Shown here piece by piece: positions 34,266 to 42,915 of a stretch of DNA of 64,000 bases; position 1 is the stretch's first letter; every line of letters begins with the position of its first letter. The stretch is from assembly GCF_000730425.1 (NCBI RefSeq), contig NZ_CP008896.1, forward strand, positions 2,232,001 to 2,296,000. Direction: 5' to 3'. The notes beneath the pieces were generated by a model. It ran no database searches. It was not told the origin of the DNA and was given only the letters and a program-made list of their open reading frames with translations. The translations under genes were made by a program, and so were the position numbers. This stretch comes from Pseudomonas fluorescens. GTDB lineage: Bacteria > Pseudomonadota > Gammaproteobacteria > Pseudomonadales > Pseudomonadaceae.

Positions 34266-34405
34266 TTTGCACGGCCTAAGGCTAGTGCAAAAACAGGCTT
34301 TTCCCGCGCCTAATTGTCATTTTTATGGAGTGACGCGTGCATCCTCTCCAACTGTTTGTGCAAGGATCAGGCAACCCTTTGCGCAAGTATTTGCAGGCCT
34401 TTGGA

Positions 34406-34417
34406 GACAGCGCTACC
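34406..34417. promoter_or_regulatory. GntR operator before gntR
   Basis: GACAGCGCTACC followed by TTAGT, 34 bases before the gntR start. Its reverse reads AC-N-AAG-N-TAGCGCT, which, as I recall it, is the operator reported for P. aeruginosa GntR. It suggests autoregulation. Confidence 0.72.
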
Positions 34418-34451
34418 TTAGTGCCTCGATTTTTGTTTGGCAAGCCGCCTG

Positions 34452-35480
34452 ATGACCTCCAAGAACGATAAAAATACCCGCACGACGGGTCGCCCTACCC
34501 TTAACGAAGTGGCCCGCCTGGCGGGCGTCAGCCCGATTACCGCCTCCAGGGCCCTGCGCGGCATCAGCACCGTGGCCACCGAACTGGTGGAAAAAGTGCA
34601 GAAAGCCGCGGCCGAGCTGAACTACGTGGTCAACCCGGCCGCCCGCGCCCTGGCCTCGGCGCGCAGCCAATCGGTGGTAGTGCTGGTGCCCTCGCTGTCC
34701 AACCTGCTGTTCATCGAAACCCTGGAAGCCATTCACCAGGTGTTACGGCCCAAGGGCTTCGAAGTGCTGATCGGCAACACCCACTACTCCAGGGACGAAG
34801 AAGAAAACCTGTTGCGCAACTACATGGCCTATCAGCCACGGGGCTTGTTGCTGACCGGCTTTGACCGTACTGAAAGCGCCCGGCGCATGGTGGAATCGAG
34901 CAATGTGCCCTGTGTGTACATGATGGACCTGGACCCGGCTGCCGGGGTCAACTGCGTCGGGTTCTCGCAGATCAATGCCGGCGAAACCGCTGCCGCGCAC
35001 TTGATCTCCCGGGGCCGCAAGCGCCTGGCCTATGTCGGCGCACAACTGGACCAGCGCACCCTGCTGCGTGGCGAAGGTTTCCGTCGCGCTCTGCAACAGG
35101 CCGGGCTCTATGACCCGGCGCTGGAACTGCTGACACCGCGCCCTTCTTCAGTGGGCCTGGGTGGAGAGCTGTTCCTGCAACTGCTGGCCAGCCACCCCGA
35201 TGTGGACGCGATCTTCTTCGGCAACGACGACCTGGCCCACGGCGCCCTGCTCGAAGCCTTGCGCCATGGAATCAAGGTACCCGAGCAAATCGCCGTGCTG
35301 GGCTTCAACGACCTGCCCGCGTCCAGCTTCATGGTGCCGCGCCTGAGCAGCATCAGCACCCCGCGCGAAGCCATTGGCCGACGCGCAGCAGAGCATTTGC
35401 TGACGGTGATGGCAGGCAACAGGATCGCCAGGCCGGTGGTGGATATGGGGTTTGAGTTGAAGGTGCGCGAGAGTACCTAA
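34452..35480 (+). CDS. gntR: LacI-family repressor of gluconate genes
   Basis: A 342-residue LacI/GalR-type regulator. The DNA-binding domain at residues 13-60 is PTLNEVARLAGVSPITASRALRGISTVATELVEKVQKAAAELNYVVN. The rest is a periplasmic-binding-like domain that would sense gluconate or 6-phosphogluconate. It is divergent from gntK-gntP, and three copies of one operator mark the regulon. ATG 34452 is taken over ATG 34437 because the conserved part starts soon after. Confidence 0.92.
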   Translation: MTSKNDKNTRTTGRPTLNEVARLAGVSPITASRALRGISTVATELVEKVQKAAAELNYVVNPAARALASARSQSVVVLVPSLSNLLFIETLEAIHQVLRPKGFEVLIGNTHYSRDEEENLLRNYMAYQPRGLLLTGFDRTESARRMVESSNVPCVYMMDLDPAAGVNCVGFSQINAGETAAAHLISRGRKRLAYVGAQLDQRTLLRGEGFRRALQQAGLYDPALELLTPRPSSVGLGGELFLQLLASHPDVDAIFFGNDDLAHGALLEALRHGIKVPEQIAVLGFNDLPASSFMVPRLSSISTPREAIGRRAAEHLLTVMAGNRIARPVVDMGFELKVREST

Positions 35481-35504
35481 CCCGGCCTGCCGCATGCGGT
35501 CGAT

Positions 35505-35593
35505 GTGGGAGCGGGCGTGCCCCCGATAGCGTACGTTGAGGCAAAACAGCTATCGGCGGGTACACCGTTATCGCCGGCACGCCGGCTCCTACA
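35505..35593. repeat. REPIN with an extra inner insert
   Basis: Left arm TGTGGGAGCGGGCGTGCCC, right arm GGCACGCCGGCTCCTACA. The inner part holds two overlapping half-elements (GCTATCGGCGGGTACACC, then GTTATCGCC), so the spacer looks recombined. Confidence 0.75.
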
Positions 35594-35657
35594 ATTTTTT
35601 ACTGCGCGCGCCTGGCCGCTGCTAAATTGCCCAACTCATACCAGCCAGGGAAGCACC

Positions 35658-36290
35658 ATGGGACACGCGCTGAAGATCTTGGGTCGCACTTCGTCAATCA
35701 ATGTACGAAAAGTCCTATGGACCTGCCAGGAACTAGGCATCGTCTACGAACGGGAAGACTGGGGCATCGGTTTCACCCCGACCCAGTCCCCCGAATTCCT
35801 CGCCCTGAACCCCAACGCCCAGGTGCCGGTGATCATCGACGACAACGGCGTGTTGTGGGAGTCCAACACCATCTGCCGCTACCTGGTGGGCCTGCACCAA
35901 CGCCACGACCTGCTGCCCGCCGCCCCCGCGCCACGGGCCGGGGTCGAGCAATGGATGGACTGGCAGGCCACCGAGCTCAACCCATCCTGGGGCTATGCCT
36001 TCCATGCCCTGGTGCGCCAGAACCCGGATTTTCAGGACCCGCAACGGATTGCCGCCGGCGTGCGCGGCTGGAACGACAAGATGGGGTTGCTGGAACAGCA
36101 GTTGATCAAAACCGGCGCCTATGTGGCCGGTAACGCGTTCACCCTCGCCGATATCCTGGTCGGCCTGTCAGTGCACCGCTGGCGGATGACGCCCATGGTG
36201 CGCCCGTCCTACCCAGCGGTGGACACTTACTACACCCTGCTCAGCCAGCGCCCGGGTTTCCAGGCGTTTGCCCTTGACGGTCACAACTGA
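35658..36290 (+). CDS. Glutathione S-transferase family protein
   Basis: A 210-residue two-domain protein. The thioredoxin-like N-terminal domain reads LGRTSSINVRKVLWTCQELGIVYEREDWG, with the loop Ser/Asn pair for glutathione. NPNAQVPVIIDDNGVLWESNTICRYL is the cis-Pro and gamma-glutamyl-binding block. The C-terminal helical domain includes AGNAFTLADILVG, the N-capping motif. The class and substrate are not determined. It is 10 bases upstream of the next gene and probably co-transcribed with it. Confidence 0.88.
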   Translation: MGHALKILGRTSSINVRKVLWTCQELGIVYEREDWGIGFTPTQSPEFLALNPNAQVPVIIDDNGVLWESNTICRYLVGLHQRHDLLPAAPAPRAGVEQWMDWQATELNPSWGYAFHALVRQNPDFQDPQRIAAGVRGWNDKMGLLEQQLIKTGAYVAGNAFTLADILVGLSVHRWRMTPMVRPSYPAVDTYYTLLSQRPGFQAFALDGHN

Positions 36291-36300
36291 GGATTGCTCG

Positions 36301-37038
36301 ATGAAAGGACTCAACGTACTGCTCACCGGCGCGTGCGGCAGAATCGGCAAGACATTTTTCGTAGCGTCGAAAGATCGCTACCGCTTTACCCTCACCGATC
36401 GCGTCGAACCCGATTTTGCCCTCGACGACCATCACTTCGTGCAGGCCGACCTGAACGACAAAACGGCCCTGGCCGCGTTGCTCGACGGCATCGACGTGAT
36501 CATGCACCTGTCGGGCATCCCCCATGCCAGCGCCACCTTCGACGAACTGCTGCCCAACAATATCCTCGCCACCACTTATCTGTTTGAAGCCGCCGTGGCC
36601 GCCAACGTAAAACGCCTGGTCTTCGCCAGCAGCGCCCAAACCATCGAAGGCTATCCGGTGGACCGACAAATAACCCCGGGCATGCCGGTGCTGCCGGCCA
36701 ACCTGTATGGCGTGAGCAAGTGCTACGGCGAAGCGCTGTGCGGGTATTACGCCGCCAAAACCCCACTCTCCACCATCGCGTTGCGCATTGGTGCCTTTGA
36801 GTTTGCCGAAACCCACGACCTGAACAACGCCCGCGACCTCAGCGCCTGGCTCAGCCCACGGGATGCCGTCCAGCTGTTGCAGCGCTCGGTGGAAGCCGAG
36901 GGGGTCAAGCACCTGATCGCCCACGGTATTTCCAATAACCGCTTCAAACGCCTGGATTTAAGCGAGACCACACGGGTCCTGGGTTATCAACCGGTAGATG
37001 ATGCGTTCCAGCTATTCGAGATTCCCATTACCTACTGA
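36301..37038 (+). CDS. NAD(P)-dependent epimerase/dehydratase, uronate-dehydrogenase-like
   Basis: A 245-residue extended-SDR protein. The Rossmann motif LLTGACGRIGKTF is at residues 7-19, DVIMHLSGIPHASATFDELLPNNILATTYLFEAA near 65-100, the Ser motif VFASSAQTIEGYP near 112, and the catalytic pair in LYGVSKCYGEAL (Tyr, Lys) near 138. The layout resembles uronate dehydrogenase, which oxidises glucuronate or galacturonate to the lactone. At 245 residues it is slightly short, and the substrate is inferred only. It follows the GST gene by 10 bases. Confidence 0.75.
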   Translation: MKGLNVLLTGACGRIGKTFFVASKDRYRFTLTDRVEPDFALDDHHFVQADLNDKTALAALLDGIDVIMHLSGIPHASATFDELLPNNILATTYLFEAAVAANVKRLVFASSAQTIEGYPVDRQITPGMPVLPANLYGVSKCYGEALCGYYAAKTPLSTIALRIGAFEFAETHDLNNARDLSAWLSPRDAVQLLQRSVEAEGVKHLIAHGISNNRFKRLDLSETTRVLGYQPVDDAFQLFEIPITY

Positions 37039-37188
37039 AGCCAATGGCCGCCTATGGCAAACATTGGCCGTTGGCAGCCCAGCTTTTGCCTCGACAATGA
37101 CCTCATAGCCAATAAATCCGGGGGCTTTAGTTCCCGGCACGCTAATTGCTGAATCCTGTGAACCGTTCAAAACCACAGGTGCCCGATC

Positions 37189-37689
37189 ATGTTGGTCAAT
37201 ACCCAAGTCTCTTCCGTGATCCAACAGTCCAAACGCCCCGACCTGGACCCGGCCAACGCTGCCGCCAGTGCGCTGTACAGCGGCGTGATGCAGAACGTGC
37301 AGAACGCCGCCGCGGCAACCCAGGTGCAAGCCACGCAAAAGGCCACCGACACCACGGCCAATAACGTGGATGCCGCCTTCGCCAGGACCCGCCTGCAACT
37401 GCAAGCAACACCGCCGACCAGCGCCACGCCAAAAACCGAGGCCAATACCCTGGCCCGCACAGAATTCAATGACTATATGAGCAAGACGCCGGCCGAGCGT
37501 ATTCGCGATCAGATCCTCAAGGAAAAGGGCCTGACCGAGGAGGATGTAAAAGCGATGCCTATCGAGCAGCAGAACGCCATTGCCCTGGAAGTGGCTGATC
37601 GCCTGAAAATGCAGGCCGCGCAGCAGTTCGCCGAAAAGACTGCCGATCCGCAGATCAAGGCGGTCAAAGACACTCTGGCCGCGATCTAA
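37189..37689 (+). CDS. Conserved Pseudomonas protein of unknown function
   Basis: I do not recognise a named domain in this 166-residue protein. Residues 1-95 are Ala/Gln/Thr/Asn-rich, low-complexity and probably disordered. The C-terminal half contains FNDYMSKTPAERIRDQILKEKGLTEEDVKAMP, a charged helical segment found in several Pseudomonas proteins, and ends in helices. There is no signal peptide or membrane helix. It stands alone, with a REPIN directly after the stop. Confidence 0.65.
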   Translation: MLVNTQVSSVIQQSKRPDLDPANAAASALYSGVMQNVQNAAAATQVQATQKATDTTANNVDAAFARTRLQLQATPPTSATPKTEANTLARTEFNDYMSKTPAERIRDQILKEKGLTEEDVKAMPIEQQNAIALEVADRLKMQAAQQFAEKTADPQIKAVKDTLAAI

Positions 37690-37693
37690 CCTT

Positions 37694-37759
37694 TGTAGGA
37701 GCCGGCTTGCCGGCGATAACGGCCTAGAGATCGCTATCGCCGGCAAGCCGGCTCCTACA
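37694..37759. repeat. REPIN between convergent genes
   Basis: TGTAGGAGCCGGCTTGCCGG and CCGGCAAGCCGGCTCCTACA are exact inverse copies, with GCGATAACGG and a matching CGCTATCG inside. It separates the unknown gene from the second BdlA-like gene. Confidence 0.9.
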
Positions 37760-37762
37760 TGG

Positions 37763-39082
37763 TTATTGCAGTTGCAGGGTGGAGTTGAACTGGCCGATGG
37801 CATCCACCACATGCCGCGAGCCTTCCTGGATCTCCAGGATCACCTGCCCCGCTTCATTGGCCAACTCCACCCCCAGCCCGGTACGGCTCAGGCTCGACTG
37901 CATGCTCGATACCGCGCTCAGGGACAAGTCGTGGTTCTTGCGCACCACATCGACAATCTCAATCGTCGCCTGGCTGGTACGCGCCGCGAGGCTGCGCACC
38001 TCATCCGCCACCACTGCAAAGCCACGCCCGTGCTCACCGGCCCGTGCGGCTTCAATGGCCGCGTTAAGCGCCAGCAGGTTGGTTTGATCGGCAATCCCGC
38101 GAATGGTCTGGACGATGGTGCCGATAATGTCCGACTGCTTGCTGACCGCATCGATGCTCAGCGCCGCCTCATTCAGGTCACGGGAGATTTCTTCGATGAT
38201 CTGCACCGTCTGTTGCACCACTTGCGACCCCTTGCGGGCGCAGGCGTCGTTCTGCACCGAGGTGGCGTGGGCCGAATCGGCAGCGGTACGCAAGGTGGTG
38301 ACCTGGTCGGTGATATCACTGGCGAACTTCACCACTTTGTACAGGCGGCCGTTGGTATCGAAGATTGGGTTGTAGGAGGCTTCCAGAAAGAGCGTCTGGC
38401 CATGCTTGTTGCGCCGTTCAAAACGATGGGAGTGGAACTCGCCTCGGTTGAGCGAGGCCCAGAACGCCTTGTAAGCCGGCGATTCCACCTCGGCGCGGTG
38501 ACAGAACATGCTGTGGTGCTGGCCAACGATTTCACCGAGGGAATACTGCACCGTCTTCAGGAAGTTCTGATTGGCATTGAGGATCTGCCCCTGGGGCGTG
38601 AACTCGATGACTGCCATGGAGCGGCCAATGGCATCGATCAGGCTCTGGTTTTCATGTTCACGGTGGATTCGTTCGGAAATATCCGACGCCACCTTGATCA
38701 CGCTCTGCACCTGCTTGTCCGGGCCCAACACTGGCATGTAGCTGGCCTCCAGCCACACCTCCTGACCACTTTTGGTCAAGCGCATGAACGTGCCACTGAT
38801 GGGTTCGCCCTGGGCCAGGTCGCGCCACAACTTGGCGTAGGCATCGCTGCGGTAGTAGGACTCTTCACAGAAGATTCGATGGTGTTTGCCGCGCACTTCC
38901 TCGGCGCTGTAACCCATGGTCCTGCAGAAGTTTTCGTTGGCATCCAGTACCACGCCGTCGCGATCGAATTCGATCATCGCCATGGAACGACTGATGGCCG
39001 CCAGCTTGGCCTGGGCCTGGGTCAGCGCGCAGGAAAAACGCTCGATTTCCAGCAGGTCGGATTTGTGGTGGAGGTTAAACAT
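37763..39082 (-). CDS. Soluble PAS-PAS methyl-accepting transducer, second BdlA-like paralogue
   Basis: A 439-residue protein with the same architecture and exactly the same length as the transducer at 9927-11246: two PAS domains ([34 protein letters not shown] and [29 protein letters not shown]) and a C-terminal MCP domain ([45 protein letters not shown]). It has no membrane segments. [20 protein letters not shown] and HHSMFC in the PAS domains parallel the first copy. A redox or energy role through haem is possible but not shown. The leader has no strong promoter. Confidence 0.85.
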   Translation of the reverse strand: MFNLHHKSDLLEIERFSCALTQAQAKLAAISRSMAMIEFDRDGVVLDANENFCRTMGYSAEEVRGKHHRIFCEESYYRSDAYAKLWRDLAQGEPISGTFMRLTKSGQEVWLEASYMPVLGPDKQVQSVIKVASDISERIHREHENQSLIDAIGRSMAVIEFTPQGQILNANQNFLKTVQYSLGEIVGQHHSMFCHRAEVESPAYKAFWASLNRGEFHSHRFERRNKHGQTLFLEASYNPIFDTNGRLYKVVKFASDITDQVTTLRTAADSAHATSVQNDACARKGSQVVQQTVQIIEEISRDLNEAALSIDAVSKQSDIIGTIVQTIRGIADQTNLLALNAAIEAARAGEHGRGFAVVADEVRSLAARTSQATIEIVDVVRKNHDLSLSAVSSMQSSLSRTGLGVELANEAGQVILEIQEGSRHVVDAIGQFNSTLQLQ

Positions 39083-39664
39083 GATCGGATCACCTTCAGC
39101 GCTGTCTTTGAATGACGGTTAGTTCTTGGATTTGACCCAGTACAACTTTCCACAAAACAGGCAAACGCAGCTGTCCAGAGACAGGACAAGTGTCAGGCGA
39201 TAGATAAATGATGGCTAATCGGAGAGTCCATGAGGCAACACTCGTTTCAAGGCATCCTTTTCTTGATGGCCCCATCCGGGGCCCGCTTTAACCGACACAC
39301 GTAAATCCATTTAACCTGAAACTCCTTATTTCCCGGCGCTTTGACATACGCACTCATCTATTCACAGTTTGTATAGTGCTTATCAACCACTATGCAATCG
39401 ACCACCCGAAACGCTTCATATTGCAAGCGACATAAGTGGTTATGGGTGAGCATAGACAGGGCTTGGCGCTATGCAAGGCCAGTAATCAGCCAGTATTGAG
39501 GAACAGGTGCTGGAGGGGGCGTGCGGGGGATGTCAGTGCGCATCTATTATGCCGTGTAGGGGCAAGCTTGCTCACGAAGAACCTGAAAGTGTCGCGTTTA
39601 ACCTGCAAAACACGCGCTAACCTTAACGCCCTTCGCGAGCAAGCTCGCTCCTACCGTGAAGTAC
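39083..39664. other. 582-base region without a large gene, holding a REPIN
   Basis: 39083-39440 is AT-rich with two TTGACA-like and TATAGT-like boxes that are not correctly spaced, and an imperfect inverted repeat (CAACCACTATG near 39386, CATAAGTGGTT near 39432). A REPIN of a different subtype occupies 39554-39656 (GTGTAGGGGCAAGCTTGCTC and GAGCAAGCTCGCTCCTAC). A small RNA is possible in the first part; nothing firm is seen. Confidence 0.5.
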
Positions 39665-39781
39665 TCAGTGACCGAACAAGCCTGTCTCGGCCTTCTTGGC
39701 TTTTTTGTCTGCGCGTTTTTCATCGGCGGTCTTTGCCGGTTTCTTCTTCGCGGCTTTCTTTGAATCCATACCTTTGGCCAT
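39665..39781 (-). CDS. 38-residue Lys/Ala-rich small protein
   Basis: The minus strand encodes MAKGMDSKKAAKKKPAKTAD, EKRADKKAKKAETG and LFGH, 38 residues, with GGAG 9-12 bases before the ATG and no start-site competition. It is highly basic and would be disordered; it resembles the short Lys-rich proteins annotated in many Pseudomonas genomes. A nucleic-acid-binding role is only a guess. It diverges from the GNAT gene at 39896. Confidence 0.6.
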   Translation of the reverse strand: MAKGMDSKKAAKKKPAKTADEKRADKKAKKAETGLFGH

Positions 39782-39895
39782 GCTGCATGCTCCACTAACA
39801 GAGGAAGTAACAAGGGGTATAACACCTATTGTCCAACAGAAGGCGCTTTGCCCGATTTATAATCCCCGGCCCTTGATCACACCTGTCAAACCACC

Positions 39896-40312
39896 ATGCC
39901 CGAGTTGCACATCGATCTCCTGGCTGCGCCCCTGTGGCCGCTGCTGAACAAGTTCTACCGCCGCCACAACTCACCGATGAAAGCCCTCAAGGGCGGCCAA
40001 TTGTGGGTGGCGCGCAATAGCGAGATCGTCGCCGGGCTGTGTCTGAGCCCCGTGGTTGGCGGCCAGTGGCTGACCGGGCTGTTTGTCGATCCGGCGGTAC
40101 GTGGGCAAGGGCTGGCGGCGCGGCTGGTCGCGCAAGCCATCGCCCCTGTGGAAGGCACGGTGTGGCTGTTGTGCCATCCGGACCTGGAAGGGTTTTATGC
40201 AGCCCAAGGCTTCAGCCAGCAGACCGTGTTGCCACAGTCGCTGGCCGAGCGCCTGGTGCGCTATAAGCGCAACAAACCGATGATTGCCATGGGCTTGTGC
40301 CGCCAGGGTTAG
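39896..40312 (+). CDS. GNAT-family N-acetyltransferase
   Basis: A 138-residue acetyltransferase. [35 protein letters not shown] (about residues 44-78) carries the acetyl-CoA loop R-G-Q-G-L-A, and [13 protein letters not shown] is the late motif with the Tyr acid. The substrate is unknown. No strong Shine-Dalgarno is seen before ATG 39896. The stop codon overlaps the def stop by 4 bases, the two genes being convergent. Confidence 0.82.
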   Translation: MPELHIDLLAAPLWPLLNKFYRRHNSPMKALKGGQLWVARNSEIVAGLCLSPVVGGQWLTGLFVDPAVRGQGLAARLVAQAIAPVEGTVWLLCHPDLEGFYAAQGFSQQTVLPQSLAERLVRYKRNKPMIAMGLCRQG

Positions 40313-40848
40313 TCGTCGGCGGCCGGATCCATGTCCGGGAACATCACTTCGATAAACCCGAACTTGCTGAAGTCGGTGATCCGTGAGGGGTATAGGCGGC
40401 CAATCAGGTGGTCGCACTCATGCTGCACCACCCGCGCATGGAAGCCTTCGGCAATGCGCACAATCGGCTCGCCCTTGGGGTCAAACCCCTCGTAGCGAAT
40501 CTGCTGGTAGCGGTCCACCGCACCACGCAACCCGGGCACTGACAGACAACCTTCATAACCCTCCTCCAACACCGGGCTCAGCGGGGTAATCAGCGGGTTG
40601 ATCAGGATGGTCTGAGGCACCGCAGGGGCATCCGGGTAGCGCTCGCTGCTCTCAAAGCCGAAGATCACCAGTTGCAGGTCGACACCCACCTGCGGCGCGG
40701 CCAGGCCGACACCGCCCACATGCTCCATGGTCTGGAACATGTCGTCGATCAGTTGCCACAGCTCGGGGCTGTCGAACATTTCCGGCGGCACCGGTGGCGC
40801 GATACGCAGCAAGCGCTCATCGCCCATTTTCAGGATTTCACGAATCAT
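40309..40848 (-). CDS. def: Peptide deformylase
   Basis: A 179-residue metallo-hydrolase that removes formyl from the N-terminal Met of nascent proteins. All three motifs are present: [10 protein letters not shown] (motif 1), [11 protein letters not shown] (motif 2, the metal-binding Cys) and [12 protein letters not shown] (motif 3, HExxH). It is an accessory-type deformylase, not linked to fmt. It lies 3 bases downstream of yihY on the same strand, so the two are probably co-transcribed. Confidence 0.93.
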   Translation of the reverse strand: MIREILKMGDERLLRIAPPVPPEMFDSPELWQLIDDMFQTMEHVGGVGLAAPQVGVDLQLVIFGFESSERYPDAPAVPQTILINPLITPLSPVLEEGYEGCLSVPGLRGAVDRYQQIRYEGFDPKGEPIVRIAEGFHARVVQHECDHLIGRLYPSRITDFSKFGFIEVMFPDMDPAADD

Positions 40849-40851
40849 CGG

Positions 40852-41805
40852 TCAGGCTTCATCAGTGGTGGGTTTGGGAAGCGAATGGTCCCGGCCAAGG
40901 CCCGAGACGTGCTGTTTTTCATCGGGGTGGTGTTCGCCAAAGTCCTTTTCCCCCGGATCCTTGCCTTCGGCAGACATATGCTCGATCACCGCATTCATCT
41001 CCGCGCCCAGCAACAATACGGCGGCGGAAATGTAGAAGTACAGCAGCAGAACGATGATCGCGCCGATGCTGCCATACATGGCGTTGTAGTCGGCGAAGGT
41101 CTTGACGTAATAGCCAAAGCCCAGTGAAGCAACGATCCAGACCACCACCGCCAGTACCGAGCCTGGCGTGATAAAGCGAAACTTCTGCTTCACGTCCGGC
41201 ATCACGTAGTACATCAAGGCCACAGCAAACATCAGCAGGATCACGATCAAGGGCCAGCGCAGGATGGTCCACAGCGTGACCACGAATTCCTGCATGCCAA
41301 TCTGCCCGGCCAGCCACTCCATCACTTGCGGCCCCAGGACCATCAGCGCAGCGGCGGCCAGCAACATGCCGGCAATGCCCACGGTATAGAAAATCGACAG
41401 AGGGAAGCGTTTCCAGATCGGTCGGCCTTCCACCACATCGTAGGCGGCGTTCATAGCACTCATCATCAGGCGCACACCCGCCGAGGCGGTCCACAGTGCG
41501 ATGACGATACCCACCGATAACAGTCCACCCTTGGATTGCTGCAACTGGTCGATCACCGGGTTGACTTGCTCCAGGGCCTGGGGCGGCAACACCAGTTCCG
41601 ATTGCAGGCGCAACCAACTGAAGAAGTCCGGCAGGTGCAGGAAGCCGATCAGGGCAATCAGGAACAGCAGAAAGGGGAACAGTGAAAACAGCATCTGGTA
41701 GGCCAGTGCCGAGGCGTAGGTGGGCATCTCGTCGTCGATGAACTCTGTGACGGTGCGCATCAATACGCGGTGCAGCGGCAGATCTTTTAATACCGGAAAA
41801 ATCAT
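40852..41805 (-). CDS. YihY/BrkB-family inner-membrane protein
   Basis: A 317-residue protein with about six membrane helices, starting with MLFSLFPFLLFLIALIGFLHLP near residue 33. The conserved block WTASAGVRLMMSAMNAAYDVVEGRPIWKRFPLSIFYTVG follows, then TPGSVLAVVVWIVASLGFGYYVKTFADYNAMYGSIGAIIVLLLYFYISAAVLLLGAEMNAVIE. The C-terminal 40 residues are charged. The function of the family is not settled (once called RNase BN in error). It precedes def. Confidence 0.88.
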   Translation of the reverse strand: MIFPVLKDLPLHRVLMRTVTEFIDDEMPTYASALAYQMLFSLFPFLLFLIALIGFLHLPDFFSWLRLQSELVLPPQALEQVNPVIDQLQQSKGGLLSVGIVIALWTASAGVRLMMSAMNAAYDVVEGRPIWKRFPLSIFYTVGIAGMLLAAAALMVLGPQVMEWLAGQIGMQEFVVTLWTILRWPLIVILLMFAVALMYYVMPDVKQKFRFITPGSVLAVVVWIVASLGFGYYVKTFADYNAMYGSIGAIIVLLLYFYISAAVLLLGAEMNAVIEHMSAEGKDPGEKDFGEHHPDEKQHVSGLGRDHSLPKPTTDEA

Positions 41806-41928
41806 AGCGTCTCCTTTCGCCGCAAAAAGGTTGAGTTCGTGGGCGACTCAGGGGCCGTTTTCTACATCAAGGTAGCCCATTTGACGACCTTGAAACAATT
41901 TCGAAACTTTTACCATCGGGCATGACAT

Positions 41929-41954
41929 AAAAACGGCCATCCGTAGATGACCGT
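41929..41954 (-). terminator. Rho-independent terminator of the CsbD gene
   Basis: On the minus strand ACGGTCAT-CTACGG-ATGGCCGT is followed by TTTTATG. The 8-base-pair stem has one G:T pair. It lies 28 bases after the CsbD stop. Confidence 0.75.
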
Positions 41955-41981
41955 TGTACTGCATGTTGGCAGGCGTCTGAA

Positions 41982-42173
41982 TCAGGCTTTGTCGACCGTA
42001 TTCTTTACCGCATCCTTGACCTTGCCAACCGCTTGCTGGGCCTCGCCCTTTTTCTCTTGAATCTTGCCTTCAGCCTGCAGCTTGGTGTTGTCAGTGGCTT
42101 TGCCAACGCCTTGCTTGATGTTGCCGATAGCTTCGTTCACTAAACCTTTTGCCTTATCCGCTGTGCTGCCCAT
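41982..42173 (-). CDS. CsbD-family stress protein
   Basis: A 63-residue, highly charged, Lys/Ala/Gly-rich protein: MGSTADKAKGLVNEAIGNIKQGVGKATDN, then QEKKGEAQQAVGKVKDAVKN. This is the CsbD pattern of repeated amphipathic segments. Members are strongly induced in general stress and may protect macromolecules; no enzymatic role is known. The start at 42173 is preferred (GGAGAAAT upstream) over an in-frame ATG at 42194. It ends in a clear terminator. Confidence 0.88.
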   Translation of the reverse strand: MGSTADKAKGLVNEAIGNIKQGVGKATDNTKLQAEGKIQEKKGEAQQAVGKVKDAVKNTVDKA

Positions 42174-42372
42174 GGTATTTCTCCGTAAGAACAATCAAGG
42201 GTTTTGGTCATTACGTAAGGGTTGACCCTGGGTCTTTGCGCAGAGTTTCAATTATTTGCGTAAGGCATTTCATCACCCAATACAGGTTTGGCTTTATGTT
42301 TTGCGGCCAACCCCCGAGAATGCCCGGCAGATTCAGGCTCAATCGCTGAATAACAGATCCCGTAGGAAGGTT

Positions 42373-42750
42373 ATGAAACTCAATAAATCACAGGCCATCG
42401 CCCGCAGAAACCTGGAACTGGGCGGTGCCGTGCTCGGCGTCAACAACTGCCACTTCACCGACCTGGACCGCAAGCGCAATATCTGGTGGTTCGACCTGCC
42501 GGTGGCGCGCATTGCGGTTGGCCAGTACGAGTGGATTCACTTGTTGATGCACAATGCCGAGACCGACCAGCTGCTGCATCTGAAAGTGCCGACGGTGTTC
42601 CTGCGTGAAAAGCTTGAAGGGTTGGTGGTACGTAATGCGGGCAAGCGCAAGCCGGAGATTACCCTGGAGCTGAGCGCGGATAAGGATTCGTTCCTGAAAG
42701 ATGTGCGCCCGGCTGGGGCAGGTGTGGGCTTCGCGCAGTTCGCCCTGTAG
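42373..42750 (+). CDS. Conserved protein of unknown function
   Basis: A 125-residue cytoplasmic protein starting MKLNKSQAIARRNLELGG, then DLDRKRNIWWFDLPVARIAVGQYEWIHLLMHN. I know no named domain, although similar proteins occur in many Pseudomonas genomes. The fold is probably mixed alpha/beta. AAGGTT and AGGAAGG give a good Shine-Dalgarno right before ATG 42373; the upstream part of the frame lacks one. A REPIN follows. Confidence 0.7.
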   Translation: MKLNKSQAIARRNLELGGAVLGVNNCHFTDLDRKRNIWWFDLPVARIAVGQYEWIHLLMHNAETDQLLHLKVPTVFLREKLEGLVVRNAGKRKPEITLELSADKDSFLKDVRPAGAGVGFAQFAL

Positions 42751-42759
42751 CCCCCTTCC

Positions 42760-42849
42760 CTGTAGGAACCGGCTTGCCGGCGATACGGTGGGTCAATTTG
42801 CATCCCTGACACAGGCACACTGCCATCGCCGGCAAGCCGGCTCCTACAG
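42760..42849. repeat. REPIN between convergent genes
   Basis: CTGTAGGAACCGGCTTGCCGGCGAT and ATCGCCGGCAAGCCGGCTCC plus TACAG form an inverted pair around a 35-base spacer. Confidence 0.9.
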
Positions 42850-42885
42850 TTGGATCGCATTTCAAATAATGGGATCAGCGCCAAT

Positions 42886-42913
42886 AAAAAGCCCCGCATT
42901 CGCGGGGCTTTTC
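42886..42913 (-). terminator. Rho-independent terminator of fadD1
   Basis: On the minus strand AAAAGCCCCGC-GAAT-GCGGGGCTTTTTATT: an 8-base-pair stem and T-run starting a few bases after the fadD1 stop. Confidence 0.9.
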
Positions 42914-42915
42914 GT

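Noticed and set aside
39340..39380. Promoter TTGACA...TATAGT for a small RNA
   Set aside because: The spacer is 25 bases, too long for sigma-70; left as an uncertain region.
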